64,000 nucleotides of DNA from AP-15 sp963703665 (GCA_963703665.1 CAVPFB010000010.1:124001-188000); one strand, 5' to 3'; shown: positions 8,705-19,285, numbered from the stretch's first letter. Notes: generated by a model from the sequence alone, not told the origin. Numbers and translations: made by a program.

Positions 8705-9511
8705 ATGGATCTCGATTTCGCCGGCAAGGTGGCGCTGATCACCGGCGCCGGAAACGGCATCGGGCGCGCGACGGCGCTGGCATTTGCCCGGAGCCGCGCC
8801 AAGATCGTCGTCGTCGATCGCGACACGGCGGGCGGCGAGGCGACCGCCGGGATCGTCCGCCAGCTGGGGGGCGAGGCACGCTTTGTCGTCGCCGACGTGA
8901 CCAAATCGGCCGAAGTCCAGAACTACGTGAAAGCGGCGCTCGACGCCTACGGGGCGATCGACTGCTTTTTCAACAATGCCGGCATCGAGGGCAAATGGGC
9001 GCACACCGCCGAACATGACGAAGACGCGTTCGACCAGGTCATCGCAGTCAACGTCAAAGGCGTGTTCCTGGGCCTGCGCCACGTCTTGCCGGTCATGCTG
9101 CAGCAGAAGCGGGGTGCGATCGTCAACACCGCCTCGGTCGCCGGGCTGGTGGCGACGCCGGGGATGCCGGCCTATGTCGCCTCCAAGCATGCGGTGATCG
9201 GGCTGACCAAGACCGCCGCCGGCGAGGTCGCCCGCCAGGGGGTGAGGGTCAACGCTGTCTGCCCCGGCCCGGTCGACACCAGGATGATCCATTCGCTCGA
9301 GGCGCAGCTCGACCCCGCAGACCCGGCGAGCGTCAGCCGCCGCTATCAGGCGGCGATCCCGATGGGCCGTTATGTGACGGCGGACGAGATCGCCAATACC
9401 GTGCTGTTTTTGTGCTCCGATCTCGCCGCCGCGATCACCGGCGCGCAATACGTCGTCGATGGCGGGCGCACTGCGGTCGGCGGCGCAGTGACCCAGGCGA
9501 TGCAGCGCTGA
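8705..9511 (+). CDS. SDR family NAD(P)-dependent oxidoreductase
   Basis: Classical short-chain dehydrogenase, 268 residues. The cofactor loop TGAGNGIG is at residues 13-20, NNAG follows near residue 90, and the catalytic pair is in YVASK (Tyr-x3-Lys) with a preceding Ser in NTASVAG. The C-terminal CPGPVDTRM and DGGRTA elements are typical. The ATG is preceded by GGGAGGAAACG. The Asp after the second strand (VVVDRD) favours NAD over NADP. The substrate cannot be told from sequence; the neighbours offer no pathway. Confidence 0.9.
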   Translation: MDLDFAGKVALITGAGNGIGRATALAFARSRAKIVVVDRDTAGGEATAGIVRQLGGEARFVVADVTKSAEVQNYVKAALDAYGAIDCFFNNAGIEGKWAHTAEHDEDAFDQVIAVNVKGVFLGLRHVLPVMLQQKRGAIVNTASVAGLVATPGMPAYVASKHAVIGLTKTAAGEVARQGVRVNAVCPGPVDTRMIHSLEAQLDPADPASVSRRYQAAIPMGRYVTADEIANTVLFLCSDLAAAITGAQYVVDGGRTAVGGAVTQAMQR

Positions 9512-9583
9512 TCAAAAACCCTCCGCGGTCTCCTAATTCCGGAGTTTCTCAGACAGGGTGGCGCCGGCGGTGATCGCTCGGCG

Positions 9584-10285
9584 CTACGGCATCGAGATCG
9601 GTCCTCCAACCGGGTGGTCGGCACAGAATGAATAGTCGTCCTGACCGGCCTGCGTCACAAAGCCGGTATGTGGGGCAACCGCCGTGCCTTCAAGCCCTTC
9701 CCCGATCGGGCAATAGCAGCTCGCAACCGGTACGCCGTTTATGTAGCGCTCGTTGTTGCACGCGAAGCTGAAGCAATTGACCAGCTGGTTCCCGAGGTTG
9801 AAATTCTTGCTGCAGTACAGGAGCGGCGCTTCGGCCGCAGGGCCGGTTGGCACCCAATGATTGATCTCTTGCGGGATGTACTGTTTCGGATCGTAGAGCG
9901 ACCAGATTTCACCCTCCCCCGGTGGTTGGCAGGACCCTCTCATATTGCCGCCGACGACGTCGGCAATCGCCTTGCCCGATTCGACCGGACACGTACACTC
10001 GGCTTCGGGGTAGCGGGCGGTGCCGCCGCCACTGACATTGACGGTAATCGTCTTTCCCGTCGGCGTGCAGGTCGAGGCCGCGCACAGCGCGTAATAGCCG
10101 CTGCAGATCTTGAACGAATGCTCGTCGGCGGCCGACGCGGAACCATTGATCGCCGCCCCGGCGAGGATCATCGCCGGCAGCCCGAACGCTGCCGTGATCA
10201 AACGGACGCGTGCGGCAGAGCGTGCGCCGGGATTGGACGTTCGGCGAACCGATTTGCCGAACGAATTTTCATCTGCATTTCTCAT
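9584..10285 (-). CDS. Secreted cysteine-rich protein of unknown function
   Basis: A 233-residue protein with a long charged N-terminus (MRNADENSFGKSVRRTS) followed by a hydrophobic signal (LITAAFGLPAMILAGAAI) and cleavage near ASAADE. The mature part contains about a dozen cysteines in short motifs: KICSGYYALCAASTCTPTG, AECTCP, SCQPPGEGEIWSLYDPKQY, YCSKNFN, NCFSFACNNE, SCYCPIGE, FCADHP. The start at 10283-10285 follows AGAAGGG; the open frame runs further to 10426 without support. The pattern suggests disulfide-rich periplasmic or surface location. I know related hypothetical proteins in alphaproteobacteria but no function. Confidence 0.7.
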   Translation of the reverse strand: MRNADENSFGKSVRRTSNPGARSAARVRLITAAFGLPAMILAGAAINGSASAADEHSFKICSGYYALCAASTCTPTGKTITVNVSGGGTARYPEAECTCPVESGKAIADVVGGNMRGSCQPPGEGEIWSLYDPKQYIPQEINHWVPTGPAAEAPLLYCSKNFNLGNQLVNCFSFACNNERYINGVPVASCYCPIGEGLEGTAVAPHTGFVTQAGQDDYSFCADHPVGGPISMP

Positions 10286-10602
10286 AACTGCCCTTCTCTT
10301 TGAAATCGCACGACGCTTTGGTCCAGTGCAAATTTGATCTGAAACAATTGCACAATCGTAAATAAAGACGACCAAGCAGAGGCTTCTTGCGTTGCCGGCG
10401 CCTACAGTCGAGAAGGCGCCCGACAACGCCCGAGCCGTGCCGGCATCTCGATATTTGGTGCGCGCCCCCGGAGGCAGCGCCGCCGCCTTGGCGAACCCGC
10501 AAAACCGAACCGATGCGCGAATGCCGGCGCTGGTGGCGCGATCGGGGCTGCGTTATTGTCGAGGCTCGCGGCCTTGGCCGGAATTGAGGTCGAAGGGGAG
10601 TC
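10286..10602. promoter_or_regulatory. Divergent promoter region
   Basis: About 315 bases between the minus-strand cysteine-rich protein and the plus-strand glucokinase. It is locally AT-rich at 10310-10370 (for example CAAATTTGATCTGAAACAAT and AATCGTAAATAAAG), as expected for a promoter of the minus-strand gene. The plus-strand gene has AAGGGGAGTC just before its ATG. No operator could be defined. Confidence 0.35.
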
Positions 10603-11421
10603 ATGGACGAGACCCGCACTCTGGCGATCGATATCGGCGGCACCGGCATCAAGGCAGCCCTGCTCGACAATGCTGGCCGAATGGTCAGCGAGCGCCGCCG
10701 CGTGCCGACCCCGCCCAAGCCGGTGGCGCCCGACGCGCTGGTGCGCGCGATCGACGAGGCGGTGAAGCCGCTCGGCGCGTTCGAGAGGGTGTCGGTCGGG
10801 TTCCCGGGTTATATCCGCGAGGGGCGGGTGCTGACCGCCCCTAATCTCGGGACTGAAGTGCTGAGCGGCTTCGATCTGCAGGCGGTGCTGGCCGAACGCT
10901 GGGGCAAGCCGGTCCGGGTCCTCAACGACGCCGACGTTCAGGGGTTTGGCGCGATCAAGGGCGACGGGCTCGAAATGGTGCTGACCTTGGGGACCGGGGC
11001 CGGCACGGCGATCTTTCGCGACGGCCAGGTGATGCCTCACCTCGAGCTCGCCCACCATCCGATCCGCGGCAAAAAGACTTATGACGAGTATATCGGCAAC
11101 GCCGCCCGCCTGAAAAAAGGCAAGAAGGCGTGGAACAAGCGCGTCGCCAAGGTGATCGACGTCCTGCGCGAGGTCGTGCGCTTCGACCACCTTTACATCG
11201 GCGGCGGCAATGCCAAGGGCCTGAGCTTTCCATTGCCCGACGACGTGACGGTCGTGGCGAACACCGACGGGTTGACGGGCGGCATCGGTCTGTGGCGCAC
11301 CGACCCGCCGCTGCGGACGCCCGCCGGGACGACGGCGGCGGACGATCGGGCAACCGACGATCCCGAGGCGAGCCCGGCTGTTGCCGCCGAGAGCGGGCCG
11401 CCCGCGGCCCCTCCGGCCTGA
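10603..11421 (+). CDS. ppgK: ROK-family polyphosphate glucokinase-like protein
   Basis: A 272-residue sugar kinase of the ROK superfamily. The phosphate loop LAIDIGGTGIKAALLD is at residues 8-23, followed by GFPGYIREG, NDADVQGFGA and TLGTGAGTA. The stretch ELAHHPIRGKKTYDEYIGN and KKGKKAWNKRV is characteristic of polyphosphate-glucose phosphotransferases (PpgK), which use inorganic polyphosphate and/or ATP. The last 35 residues are Pro/Ala-rich and look like an unstructured tail. A cytoplasmic role in glucose phosphorylation follows from the family; donor preference cannot be read from sequence. Confidence 0.82.
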   Translation: MDETRTLAIDIGGTGIKAALLDNAGRMVSERRRVPTPPKPVAPDALVRAIDEAVKPLGAFERVSVGFPGYIREGRVLTAPNLGTEVLSGFDLQAVLAERWGKPVRVLNDADVQGFGAIKGDGLEMVLTLGTGAGTAIFRDGQVMPHLELAHHPIRGKKTYDEYIGNAARLKKGKKAWNKRVAKVIDVLREVVRFDHLYIGGGNAKGLSFPLPDDVTVVANTDGLTGGIGLWRTDPPLRTPAGTTAADDRATDDPEASPAVAAESGPPAAPPA

Positions 11422-11480
11422 GGAGGCTTGCGAGAGCACCTTCGCCGGCCAAAAAGCACTTTCGCAGCATCGAGGCGAGC

Positions 11481-12350
11481 ATGCGCCAACCGGCCGTCCT
11501 GTTGTTGGCGCTGTTTTTCGGGGGCTGCGCCGCCGCGCCGCCGCCGCCGGGCCCGCGGATCGCCCCGTTTCCGTCGCCGGCAACGTCGCTGACCGCCAAT
11601 ATTCCGCCCTTTGCACGCTTGCCGTACGAGTCGTTCTCGCGTGAAGCGGCGGTGCAGATCGCGCTCGGGGAATGGCGCGCCTTTCGTCAGCCTGTCTCCT
11701 ACCCCAACGTGGAGCTGCCCGAGGACGAGGAGCGCGAAAACGGGCTGTGGCAGCGGGTCGGCCTCTATTGGTGGCTCGGTCTCGACCCGAGTTGGCGGCA
11801 AAGCGCCTGGACCGGGAAACACGACGAGAACGGCCAGGTCTTCCCGGCCGATCGCGACGGCGACTACGCCTGGTCGGCGGCCTTTATTTCCTATGTGATG
11901 CGGCTGGCCGGCGCCGGCAGCAGCTTCCCCTATTCGGAGACACATTCCGATTATATCGACGAGGCCGCCGCCCACAATCCCGGAGTGGCGCTGGTCGCGG
12001 AGCGGGTCCAGGACTATGCGCCGCAACCGGGCGATCTGATTTGTCTGTGGCGCGGCGCGCGGCCGGTGACCTTCGAGGAATTGCCGGCCGGCCGCTTTCC
12101 CGGCCATTGCGACATCGTCGTCGGGATGAAGCCCGGGCAACTCCAGGTGATCGGCGGCAACGTCGACAACGCGGTGGCGATGAAATACATCCCGGTCGCC
12201 GCTGAAGGCCGTCTCGCCGGGCCGGACGGGACCGTGCTCGACCCCGACTATCATTGGTTCGTCGTGCTGAAGGTCCTCTATCAGCGCGACGGGACGGCTC
12301 CGCCGGCGATTTCGGCGGCGCCGCCGTTCGCCCGCCGCAACCTCGGTTAG
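11481..12350 (+). CDS. DUF2272-domain lipoprotein
   Basis: A 289-residue predicted lipoprotein. The leader MRQPAVLLLALFFGGC ends in a lipobox (LFFGGC), so the mature chain would begin with a lipidated Cys and be anchored in the outer or inner membrane. After a Pro/Ala linker, the conserved region carries YAWSAAFISYVMRLAG, PQPGDLICLWR, PGHCDIVVG and GGNVDNAV, matching DUF2272, whose Cys/His-containing layout resembles NlpC/P60-like or CHAP-like hydrolases. Possible Cys-His residues are in WSAAFISYV and GHCD; catalytic assignment is inference. It begins 59 bases after the glucokinase. Confidence 0.8.
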   Translation: MRQPAVLLLALFFGGCAAAPPPPGPRIAPFPSPATSLTANIPPFARLPYESFSREAAVQIALGEWRAFRQPVSYPNVELPEDEERENGLWQRVGLYWWLGLDPSWRQSAWTGKHDENGQVFPADRDGDYAWSAAFISYVMRLAGAGSSFPYSETHSDYIDEAAAHNPGVALVAERVQDYAPQPGDLICLWRGARPVTFEELPAGRFPGHCDIVVGMKPGQLQVIGGNVDNAVAMKYIPVAAEGRLAGPDGTVLDPDYHWFVVLKVLYQRDGTAPPAISAAPPFARRNLG

Positions 12351-12363
12351 AGCGCAACTTCGG

Positions 12364-12965
12364 CTAGAGTCGCCGGCGGCCGCCACCTCCCGCCCGCGTC
12401 CGCCGTCGATCATCGCCCCGGCGAGGCGAGGCTCGCGGTCGAGCGCCATGCGGTAGTGCCTGCCCACGGCGGCGACGATCTCGCCGCCGCGGCCGAGCAA
12501 TGCGTCGCCGAATTCGATCATCCGCAGATTGGGCCACGCCCGCGGGCGCAGCCGGATGACCTCGCGCACAACTTCGTGCGCCGGCCGGCCGGGTCCGCGC
12601 TGTGCCAGGATCAGGATCGCGGCCGCGGTCGAGCGCGACACGCCGGCATGGCAGTGCACCAAGAGATGCGTCAGCGTCGGCTCCTCGCCGCCCTGGCGAC
12701 CGGATCCGCCGAAGTTCCGGGCAAAGGCGAGCAGCAGCTCGACGTCCCAGCGCTCGGGCGCGACCCAACCCGGCAACGTCTCGATTACATCGTGAAAGTG
12801 CAGCTTCAAGCGCCGATGCACGTCGAACAGACGCAAAGCCTCGGGCTCGGGCCAGCCCGGATCGAGGATCGACAGCACATGGGTGACGCCGTTCGCATGG
12901 CAGTCGGCGAGCTCATCGAGCCCGCAGATCGCGATCCGGAATGACGTTGGCGCGCTGTTGGTCAC
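12364..12965 (-). CDS. Dual-specificity/tyrosine phosphatase-like protein
   Basis: About 200 residues from a GTG at 12963-12965 (GGGAGAAGGAAT ribosome site), reading TNSAPTSFRIAICGLDELADC. The signature HCHAGVSRSTAA fits the HCX5R phosphatase loop, with the nucleophilic Cys and Arg in place; upstream HVLSILDPGWPEPEAL and FHDVIE resemble the small alphaproteobacterial protein-tyrosine phosphatase-like family. The frame does not stop at the expected end near 12360 but stays open through the opposite DUF2272 gene to 11193. A stop at 12364 exists one frame over, so either a base is wrong near 12380 or the protein has a long antisense-encoded tail; the former is more likely. Confidence 0.72.
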
Positions 12966-13337
12966 ATTCCTTCTCCCTGCCTGCTTCGACGCAGGCGACC
13001 AAGCTACGGGGCCCTTGTGGCAATTCTGTGCACGGTTCGCTTCGCCCGGAGAAGGCTCCGGAGCTCGCCGCAGGATGGCTCCCGCAAGAGAAGCTTTCGG
13101 CAACTCGGCTATCCCTCCGCCTGGTTCTTCCACGAATGTTGCATCGCAGCATGCCCGGTGACACCCCGGTCCCTTTCCTTTGTGGCTCGCCCGCGATTCG
13201 CATCTACCTCAAAGGGGTCTGAGCGCGCGGGAGGGTATCGTGGATCAAAAAAATCGGCGAACCTGCAGCCCGTTTCACACGCCGTTCACCGCGCCGCTGT
13301 CATCCTCAATCGACGCAGCGTCCCGAAGGTGACTCCG
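12966..13337. other. Intergenic region, no supported gene
   Basis: About 370 bases between the divergent phosphatase and MlaC-like genes. No family-level coding signal was seen in any frame. The segment 13225-13260 is locally A-rich (GGATCAAAAAAATCGGCG) and could hold a promoter for the plus-strand gene. Nothing further can be supported. Confidence 0.3.
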
Positions 13338-13970
13338 ATGTTACGACGTTCCTGTTTAACCACCGCGGCAGTCCTGATCGTCGGCACACTCGCGCCCGGG
13401 CTTCCCGCCACCGCCGGCGATCCCGCCGCATTCATCGGCAATCTCGGCAACCAGCTCGAGGCGGCGGTCAACACCGCCTCCCCGGAGTAGAGGCTGGCCG
13501 GATTTCGCGAGCTGTTGCGCGAGGATTTTGATGTCCCCGACCTGGGTCGGTTTGTCCTCGGCCGATTTTGGCGGGTTTTCAGCCCGTCGGAGCAGCAGGA
13601 ATTTCTCGGGCTGTTCGAGAACTACGTCGTGCTCGCCTACAGCGATCACTTGTCGGAATATGCCGACGACGGCGGCAGCCTAAGGGTGACCGGCAGCCGG
13701 CCCGATCCCGACGGGATCATCGTATCGAGCGAGATCACTCGCGGGTCCGGGGCTTGGAACGGGGGCGCGCCAACGGCTCGGGCGATCGAGGTCCAGTGGC
13801 GCCTGACAACCCTCGACGGCTCTTACAAGGTCAGCGACGTCATCATCGATGGACTCAGCATGGCGGCAAACGGGCGCTCCGAACTCGAGGGTGTGGTCGA
13901 GCGCAACGGCGGGCGGGCGCAGGCCATTCTCGCCGTCATGCGGCAACAGATCGCCAGCGCTTCCCGCTAG
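13338..13970 (+). pseudogene. MlaC/Ttg2D-like phospholipid-binding protein with in-frame amber stop
   Basis: The N-terminus (MLRRSCLTTAAVLIVGTLAPG, cleavage near ATA) is a Sec signal peptide. The mature part reads FIGNLGNQLEAAVNTASPE, then TAG at 13488-13490, then RLAGFRELLREDFDVPDLG and on to a normal end at 13970 in the same frame. MlaC/toluene-tolerance proteins carry lipids across the periplasm for the Mla pathway; the pattern LLREDFDVPDLGRFVLGRFWR and YKVSDVIIDGLSM is typical, and total length of about 210 residues is normal. The family favours Gln at the stop position, so one C-to-T change (CAG to TAG) would explain it. It is either a real nonsense mutation or a base-call error. Confidence 0.75.
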
Positions 13971-14025
13971 ACGAGGGCGGTGCCTGGCGCGGCCGGGCCC
14001 GCAGCACCGATACAACCGCTCGCGT

Positions 14026-14994
14026 TCACGCCGGGCGGCGATCGGCGCCCTCGGCGAGCCGGGTCTCGATCGCGTCCCAGATTTTGCCGGCGATGTCGAT
14101 GCCGTCGAGACGTGCTATCTCCTGGATGCCGGTCGGCGAGGTGACGTTGATCTCGGTCATCCAGTCGCCGATCACGTCGATGCCGACGAAAACCAACCCT
14201 TGGGCGCGCAGGGTCGGCCCGATGGCATCGCAGATCTCGCGTTCGCGCCGGGTCAGGACGGTCTTCACCGGACGGCCGCCGACGTGCAGATTGGCGCGGG
14301 CCTCGCCTTCGGCCGGAACCCGCAGGACGCCGCCCATCGCCTCGCCTTCGACCAGGATAATGCGCTTGTCGCCCTGGCGGATGTCCGGCAGATAGCGCTG
14401 CACCATGACCGGCTCGCGCTGCATCGAGTTGTACATTTCCAGCAGCGCGGTCAGGTTCTCGTCGCCCGGGCGCAGCCGGAAGACGCCGGCCCCACCCATG
14501 CCGAACAACGGTTTCAGGATGATGTCGCCGTGCTCTTTCCAAAAGGCGCGGATCTCGTCGCGGTCGCGGGTCAGCAAGGTCGGCGGCATCAGCTCCTTGA
14601 AGCGCAGCACAAAGAGCTTTTCCGGGGCGTTGCGCACCGCCGCGGGATCGTTGACGACCAGCGGCCCGTTTTCGGGGAGCAGTTCGAGCAGGTGAGTGGC
14701 CGTGATATAGGCCATGTCGAAAGGCGGGTCCTGGCGCATCAGGATCACATCGACTCCGGCCAGATCGAGCTCCTCGAAGGCGCCAAAGCGGTGGTGATGA
14801 CCGTGGCGGCGGACGACTTCGAGCGGCCGCCCGCGGGCATAGAGCCGGCCGTCGCGCAAGGTCAGCGCGTCCGGAAGGTAATGGTACAGCGCGTGGCCGC
14901 GCGCCTGCGCTTCGAGGGCGAGGGCGAAGGTCGAATCGGCATCGATGTTGATCGTGTCGATCGGATCCATCTGGATCGCGACGGCGAGACCCAT
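14026..14994 (-). CDS. gshB: Glutathione synthetase
   Basis: ATP-grasp ligase that adds glycine to gamma-glutamylcysteine, 322 residues, standard length. It begins MGLAVAIQMDPIDTINIDADSTF, the usual GshB N-terminus, continues RQDPPFDMAYITATHLLE, NDPAAVRNAPEKLF, and has the ATP-grasp loop KPLFGMGGAGVF, VQRYLPDIRQGDKRIILV and the Mg-binding WMTEINVTSPTG. All are highly conserved in proteobacterial GshB. It is cytoplasmic. The SirB1-like gene is about 60 bases upstream on the same strand, so they may be co-transcribed. Confidence 0.95.
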   Translation of the reverse strand: MGLAVAIQMDPIDTINIDADSTFALALEAQARGHALYHYLPDALTLRDGRLYARGRPLEVVRRHGHHHRFGAFEELDLAGVDVILMRQDPPFDMAYITATHLLELLPENGPLVVNDPAAVRNAPEKLFVLRFKELMPPTLLTRDRDEIRAFWKEHGDIILKPLFGMGGAGVFRLRPGDENLTALLEMYNSMQREPVMVQRYLPDIRQGDKRIILVEGEAMGGVLRVPAEGEARANLHVGGRPVKTVLTRREREICDAIGPTLRAQGLVFVGIDVIGDWMTEINVTSPTGIQEIARLDGIDIAGKIWDAIETRLAEGADRRPA

Positions 14995-15052
14995 GGCTGC
15001 CTCCCGAATGCGTCGTCGACCATTATAGGCGGCTTCCCGGCCGCGCGCGGCG

Positions 15053-15901
15053 TCAGTTCAGTTGCGCCCGCAGCTGCTGCAGGATCGCCGCCGCCTGGTG
15101 GCGGGCCTGGCCGTCGGGGGCGCGCAGCACAAACTGCTCGAACGCGGCGGCGGCGGCCCGCATGTTGCCGAGCTGGCGGTGCAGCATTCCCCCTTCCCGC
15201 CACAGCTCGGCGAGGTCGGGTGCCAGCATCAGCATCGTCTCAACCACCTTGACCGCCCGCTCGTGGCGCTGCTCTTGAATGAGCCGCGATTTCAAGTTGT
15301 TTTGGAGGCGCAGCAGCACATCGCGGTCCGCGACCGGGGCGTAGTATTCGGGCGACAGCTCGCGGTCTTCGCCGACGACCGCCTTCAGCAGTTCGCGCAA
15401 TTCGGCAGCACCGCAGATCTGGCCGCTATGGAACGGGTCGAGGATCAGCCGCTCGGCCCGGTCGGAAAGCCGGACTAGAAAATGCCCGGGAAAGGCGAGC
15501 CCGGCCGCCTCCCAGCCTTGGGCGCGGGCGGCGTCGATGAACAGGATGCCGAGTACCACCGGCAGCCCCTTGCGACGGTCGATCACCCGCATCAGGTTGG
15601 CGTTCTGCACATCGTCGTAGGTCAGCTCGTCACCGGAATAGCCATGCTTCAACAGGATGATCTCGTTGAGCGCGCCGGCGCGGCCGGCGAGATCGCTCGA
15701 GGCCCCCGGATGGCTGCCTACATCGCGGGCAATCAGCCGCAGATGATCGCGGTAGCGGGCGAAATCGACCCGCCGACGCTCGAACGAGGCCAAGGCCAGC
15801 GCGGCCTCGGCGATCGGCAGGACACGCGCTTCGGAGGCGCCGAGTTCGCGCAGAAAACGCGCACAACTCTCGGGATCGGGGCTTTCAGGCGGCTCGTTCA
15901 T
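15053..15901 (-). CDS. SirB1-family protein (transglutaminase-like plus TPR)
   Basis: A 282-residue protein. Residues 70-190 match the SirB1/YchA transglutaminase-like fold: LNEIILLKHGYSGDELTYDDVQNANLMRV, RKGLPVVLGILFIDAAR and FPGHFLVRL. The catalytic Cys seen in true transglutaminases is not obvious here (the position reads LPVVLGIL), which is common in the family. The C-terminal 90 residues form one or two TPR-like helix pairs (RLIQEQRHERAVKVVETMLML). Function in most organisms is unknown. It stands directly upstream of gshB. Confidence 0.85.
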   Translation of the reverse strand: MNEPPESPDPESCARFLRELGASEARVLPIAEAALALASFERRRVDFARYRDHLRLIARDVGSHPGASSDLAGRAGALNEIILLKHGYSGDELTYDDVQNANLMRVIDRRKGLPVVLGILFIDAARAQGWEAAGLAFPGHFLVRLSDRAERLILDPFHSGQICGAAELRELLKAVVGEDRELSPEYYAPVADRDVLLRLQNNLKSRLIQEQRHERAVKVVETMLMLAPDLAELWREGGMLHRQLGNMRAAAAAFEQFVLRAPDGQARHQAAAILQQLRAQLN

Positions 15902-15999
15902 GCTTCCGTCGCCGTTTACGACTGCTTCAGACTGGGACCGAGCATATATTTTTCAGCCCGTTCCCATCCACCCCAGGCAAGGGGTTTGACGATCCTTGG

Positions 16000-16875
16000 T
16001 CAGAGAAATTCGCCGATGAGGGCGAGAAAGTCGTCGAGCCGGTCGTGGTGCACCCAGTGGCCGGCGTTCTCGAAGCTGACCACCCTGGCGTCACGGAAGT
16101 GCCTGACCCGGCCGTCGTCGAGTGGGTTCGAGGCCCAGCTCTCCCGGCCGTAGATGAGCAGGGTCGGGCAGGCGATGCGGCCCCATAATTCCTCGATCTC
16201 GGCCATTGTCATCTCATAGGGCGGCTCGGCGCGGACGTAATTGTCGAATTTCCAGCTATAGGTGCCGTCCTCGTTCTGGTTGACCCCGTGCTGGGTCAAA
16301 TGGCGCGCCTGCTCGGGCGAGAGGTGCTGGTTTTCCTCCTGCATGCGGCGGAAGGCGTTCTCGATCGAGGCGTAGCGGCGCGGCAGGCGGCCGGACAGCC
16401 CGCGCTGCTCGTCGATCCAGCTCTGCATCCTGACCTCGATCGGGCGTTGCCGGCGCTCGCGCACCCGCCGCGGCGAGGCGCCCAGCCCCTCGACGGCGAC
16501 GAGCTTGGCGACGAAATCGGGATAGATCCCGGCATAGCGCAGCGCGATCACGCCACCCAGGGAGTGGGCGAGGATGGTAACCGGCGCCAGTTCCTGCTGA
16601 TGGATCAGCTGCGCGAGGTCGTAGACATAGCCGGCGATCGTATAGTTGCCGTCGGGCGACCACTGGCTGTCGCCGTGACCGCGCAGATCGGGCGCCAGCA
16701 CGTGCCAGTCGCGCCGCAGCGCGCCGGCGACCCAGTCCCAGTTGCGGCAATGGTCGCGGCCGCCATGCACGAGCAGCAGCGGCGGCGCCCCCGGGTTCCC
16801 CCAATCGACGTAGTGCAGCCGCAGGCGCTGCGAAAAGTAGATGCGGGAGGTCGGGCCGGAACTGTCGAGGGTCAT
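16000..16875 (-). CDS. Alpha/beta-fold hydrolase
   Basis: A 291-residue serine hydrolase. The oxyanion-hole region LLLVHGGRDHCRNWD is followed by the nucleophile elbow AHSLGGVIAL, an acid residue probably in the stretch LLIYGRESWASNPLDD, and the catalytic His in ENAGHWVHHDRLDDFLAL. The domain order and size match the general AB-hydrolase family that includes epoxide hydrolases and esterases. A strong hairpin at 16966-17003 lies upstream. The substrate is unknown. Confidence 0.88.
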   Translation of the reverse strand: MTLDSSGPTSRIYFSQRLRLHYVDWGNPGAPPLLLVHGGRDHCRNWDWVAGALRRDWHVLAPDLRGHGDSQWSPDGNYTIAGYVYDLAQLIHQQELAPVTILAHSLGGVIALRYAGIYPDFVAKLVAVEGLGASPRRVRERRQRPIEVRMQSWIDEQRGLSGRLPRRYASIENAFRRMQEENQHLSPEQARHLTQHGVNQNEDGTYSWKFDNYVRAEPPYEMTMAEIEELWGRIACPTLLIYGRESWASNPLDDGRVRHFRDARVVSFENAGHWVHHDRLDDFLALIGEFL

Positions 16876-16965
16876 CCAGAGGGTCCCGTTGCTGCGTGAC
16901 GACCCGCGACCCTAATCTCCCGCAGCTCCGGCGAAAAGCCGGATCGGCCAGTCCGACAAGCAAAG

Positions 16966-17003
16966 ACCCCCGCGCGCACTCGGGCGTCGGCGGGGGTCGC
17001 TGG
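16966..17003 (-). terminator. Strong hairpin, possible minus-strand terminator
   Basis: A perfect 9-bp stem, GACCCCCGC paired with GCGGGGGTC, encloses a GC-rich loop. Read on the minus strand it is followed by TTTGCTT, a weak U-tract, so it could end minus-strand transcripts before the hydrolase gene. No gene is recognised just upstream of it on that strand, hence its client is unclear. Confidence 0.4.
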
Positions 17004-17249
17004 TGAAGCATTCGCTTCGCACCCGGGATTACAATCCGGGCGATATCTTGGACTTTATGCTCGGTTGCCGATGCCAAGCGGTCGGCAACTCGGACTGCTC
17101 AGGTGGACTCATGTCGATCGGACATCCTCCTGGTGAGTTGGCGACAAAAGGAAATTTATGATCGGTTCCTAGCGGGGTCAAGAGGCTCGCTCTTCGCAAA
17201 GCCGGTTTCCGCGGCGCTTGCAATCACCGGGGGCGCTGTTTTAATTTTG

Positions 17250-17276
17250 TTAGCACTCGTAATCGAAGAGTGCTAC
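17250..17276. promoter_or_regulatory. CIRCE operator (HrcA-binding)
   Basis: TTAGCACTC, 9 spacer bases, then GAGTGCTAC. This matches the CIRCE consensus (TTAGCACTC-N9-GAGTGCTAA) except for the last base. It lies 38 bases upstream of groES, the usual place. HrcA represses groESL through this element, releasing it on heat stress. Confidence 0.93.
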
Positions 17277-17314
17277 AGATCGCCGCAAGGCTCGGCCCTT
17301 TATGGAGGTACCCC

Positions 17315-17611
17315 GTGACATTTCGACCGTTGCAGGATCGCGTGCTGGTCCGCCGCACCGAGGAGGAAGAGAAGAGCAGAGGCGGCATCATCATCCCCGA
17401 CACCGCTCGGGAAAAGCCGATGGAAGGCGAGGTGCTCGCCGCCGGCCCCGGCGCGCGGGGCGAGGATGGCAAATTACACCCGCTCGACGTCAAGATCGGC
17501 GACCGCGTGCTGTTCGGCAAATGGTCCGGCACCGAGATCAAGATCGACGGCGAAGATCTCGTGATCATGAAGGAAAGCGACATCATGGGTGTCGTCGACA
17601 AGACCGCCTGA
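17315..17611 (+). CDS. groES: Co-chaperonin GroES
   Basis: The 98-residue heptameric lid of the GroEL chamber. It begins at a GTG (17315-17317) after GGAGGTACCCC and reads MTFRPLQDRVLVRRTEEEEK, followed by the mobile-loop region SRGGIIIPDTAREKPMEGEV and the C-terminal KESDIMGVVDKTA. Length and motifs are canonical. groEL follows after 13 bases. An upstream in-frame start at 17270 would overlap the CIRCE element and is rejected. Confidence 0.96.
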   Translation: MTFRPLQDRVLVRRTEEEEKSRGGIIIPDTAREKPMEGEVLAAGPGARGEDGKLHPLDVKIGDRVLFGKWSGTEIKIDGEDLVIMKESDIMGVVDKTA

Positions 17612-17624
17612 AGGAGAGAGACCA

Positions 17625-19265
<1,641 letters not shown>

Positions 19266-19285
19266 ACACCTCCGCACGTCGCGAG

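Noticed and set aside
17000..17110. Possible tRNA or small RNA on the minus strand near the CCCGGGATTACAATCCGGG palindrome
   Set aside because: No cloverleaf can be drawn: the T-arm consensus and acceptor pairing are missing. Only the hairpin is listed.
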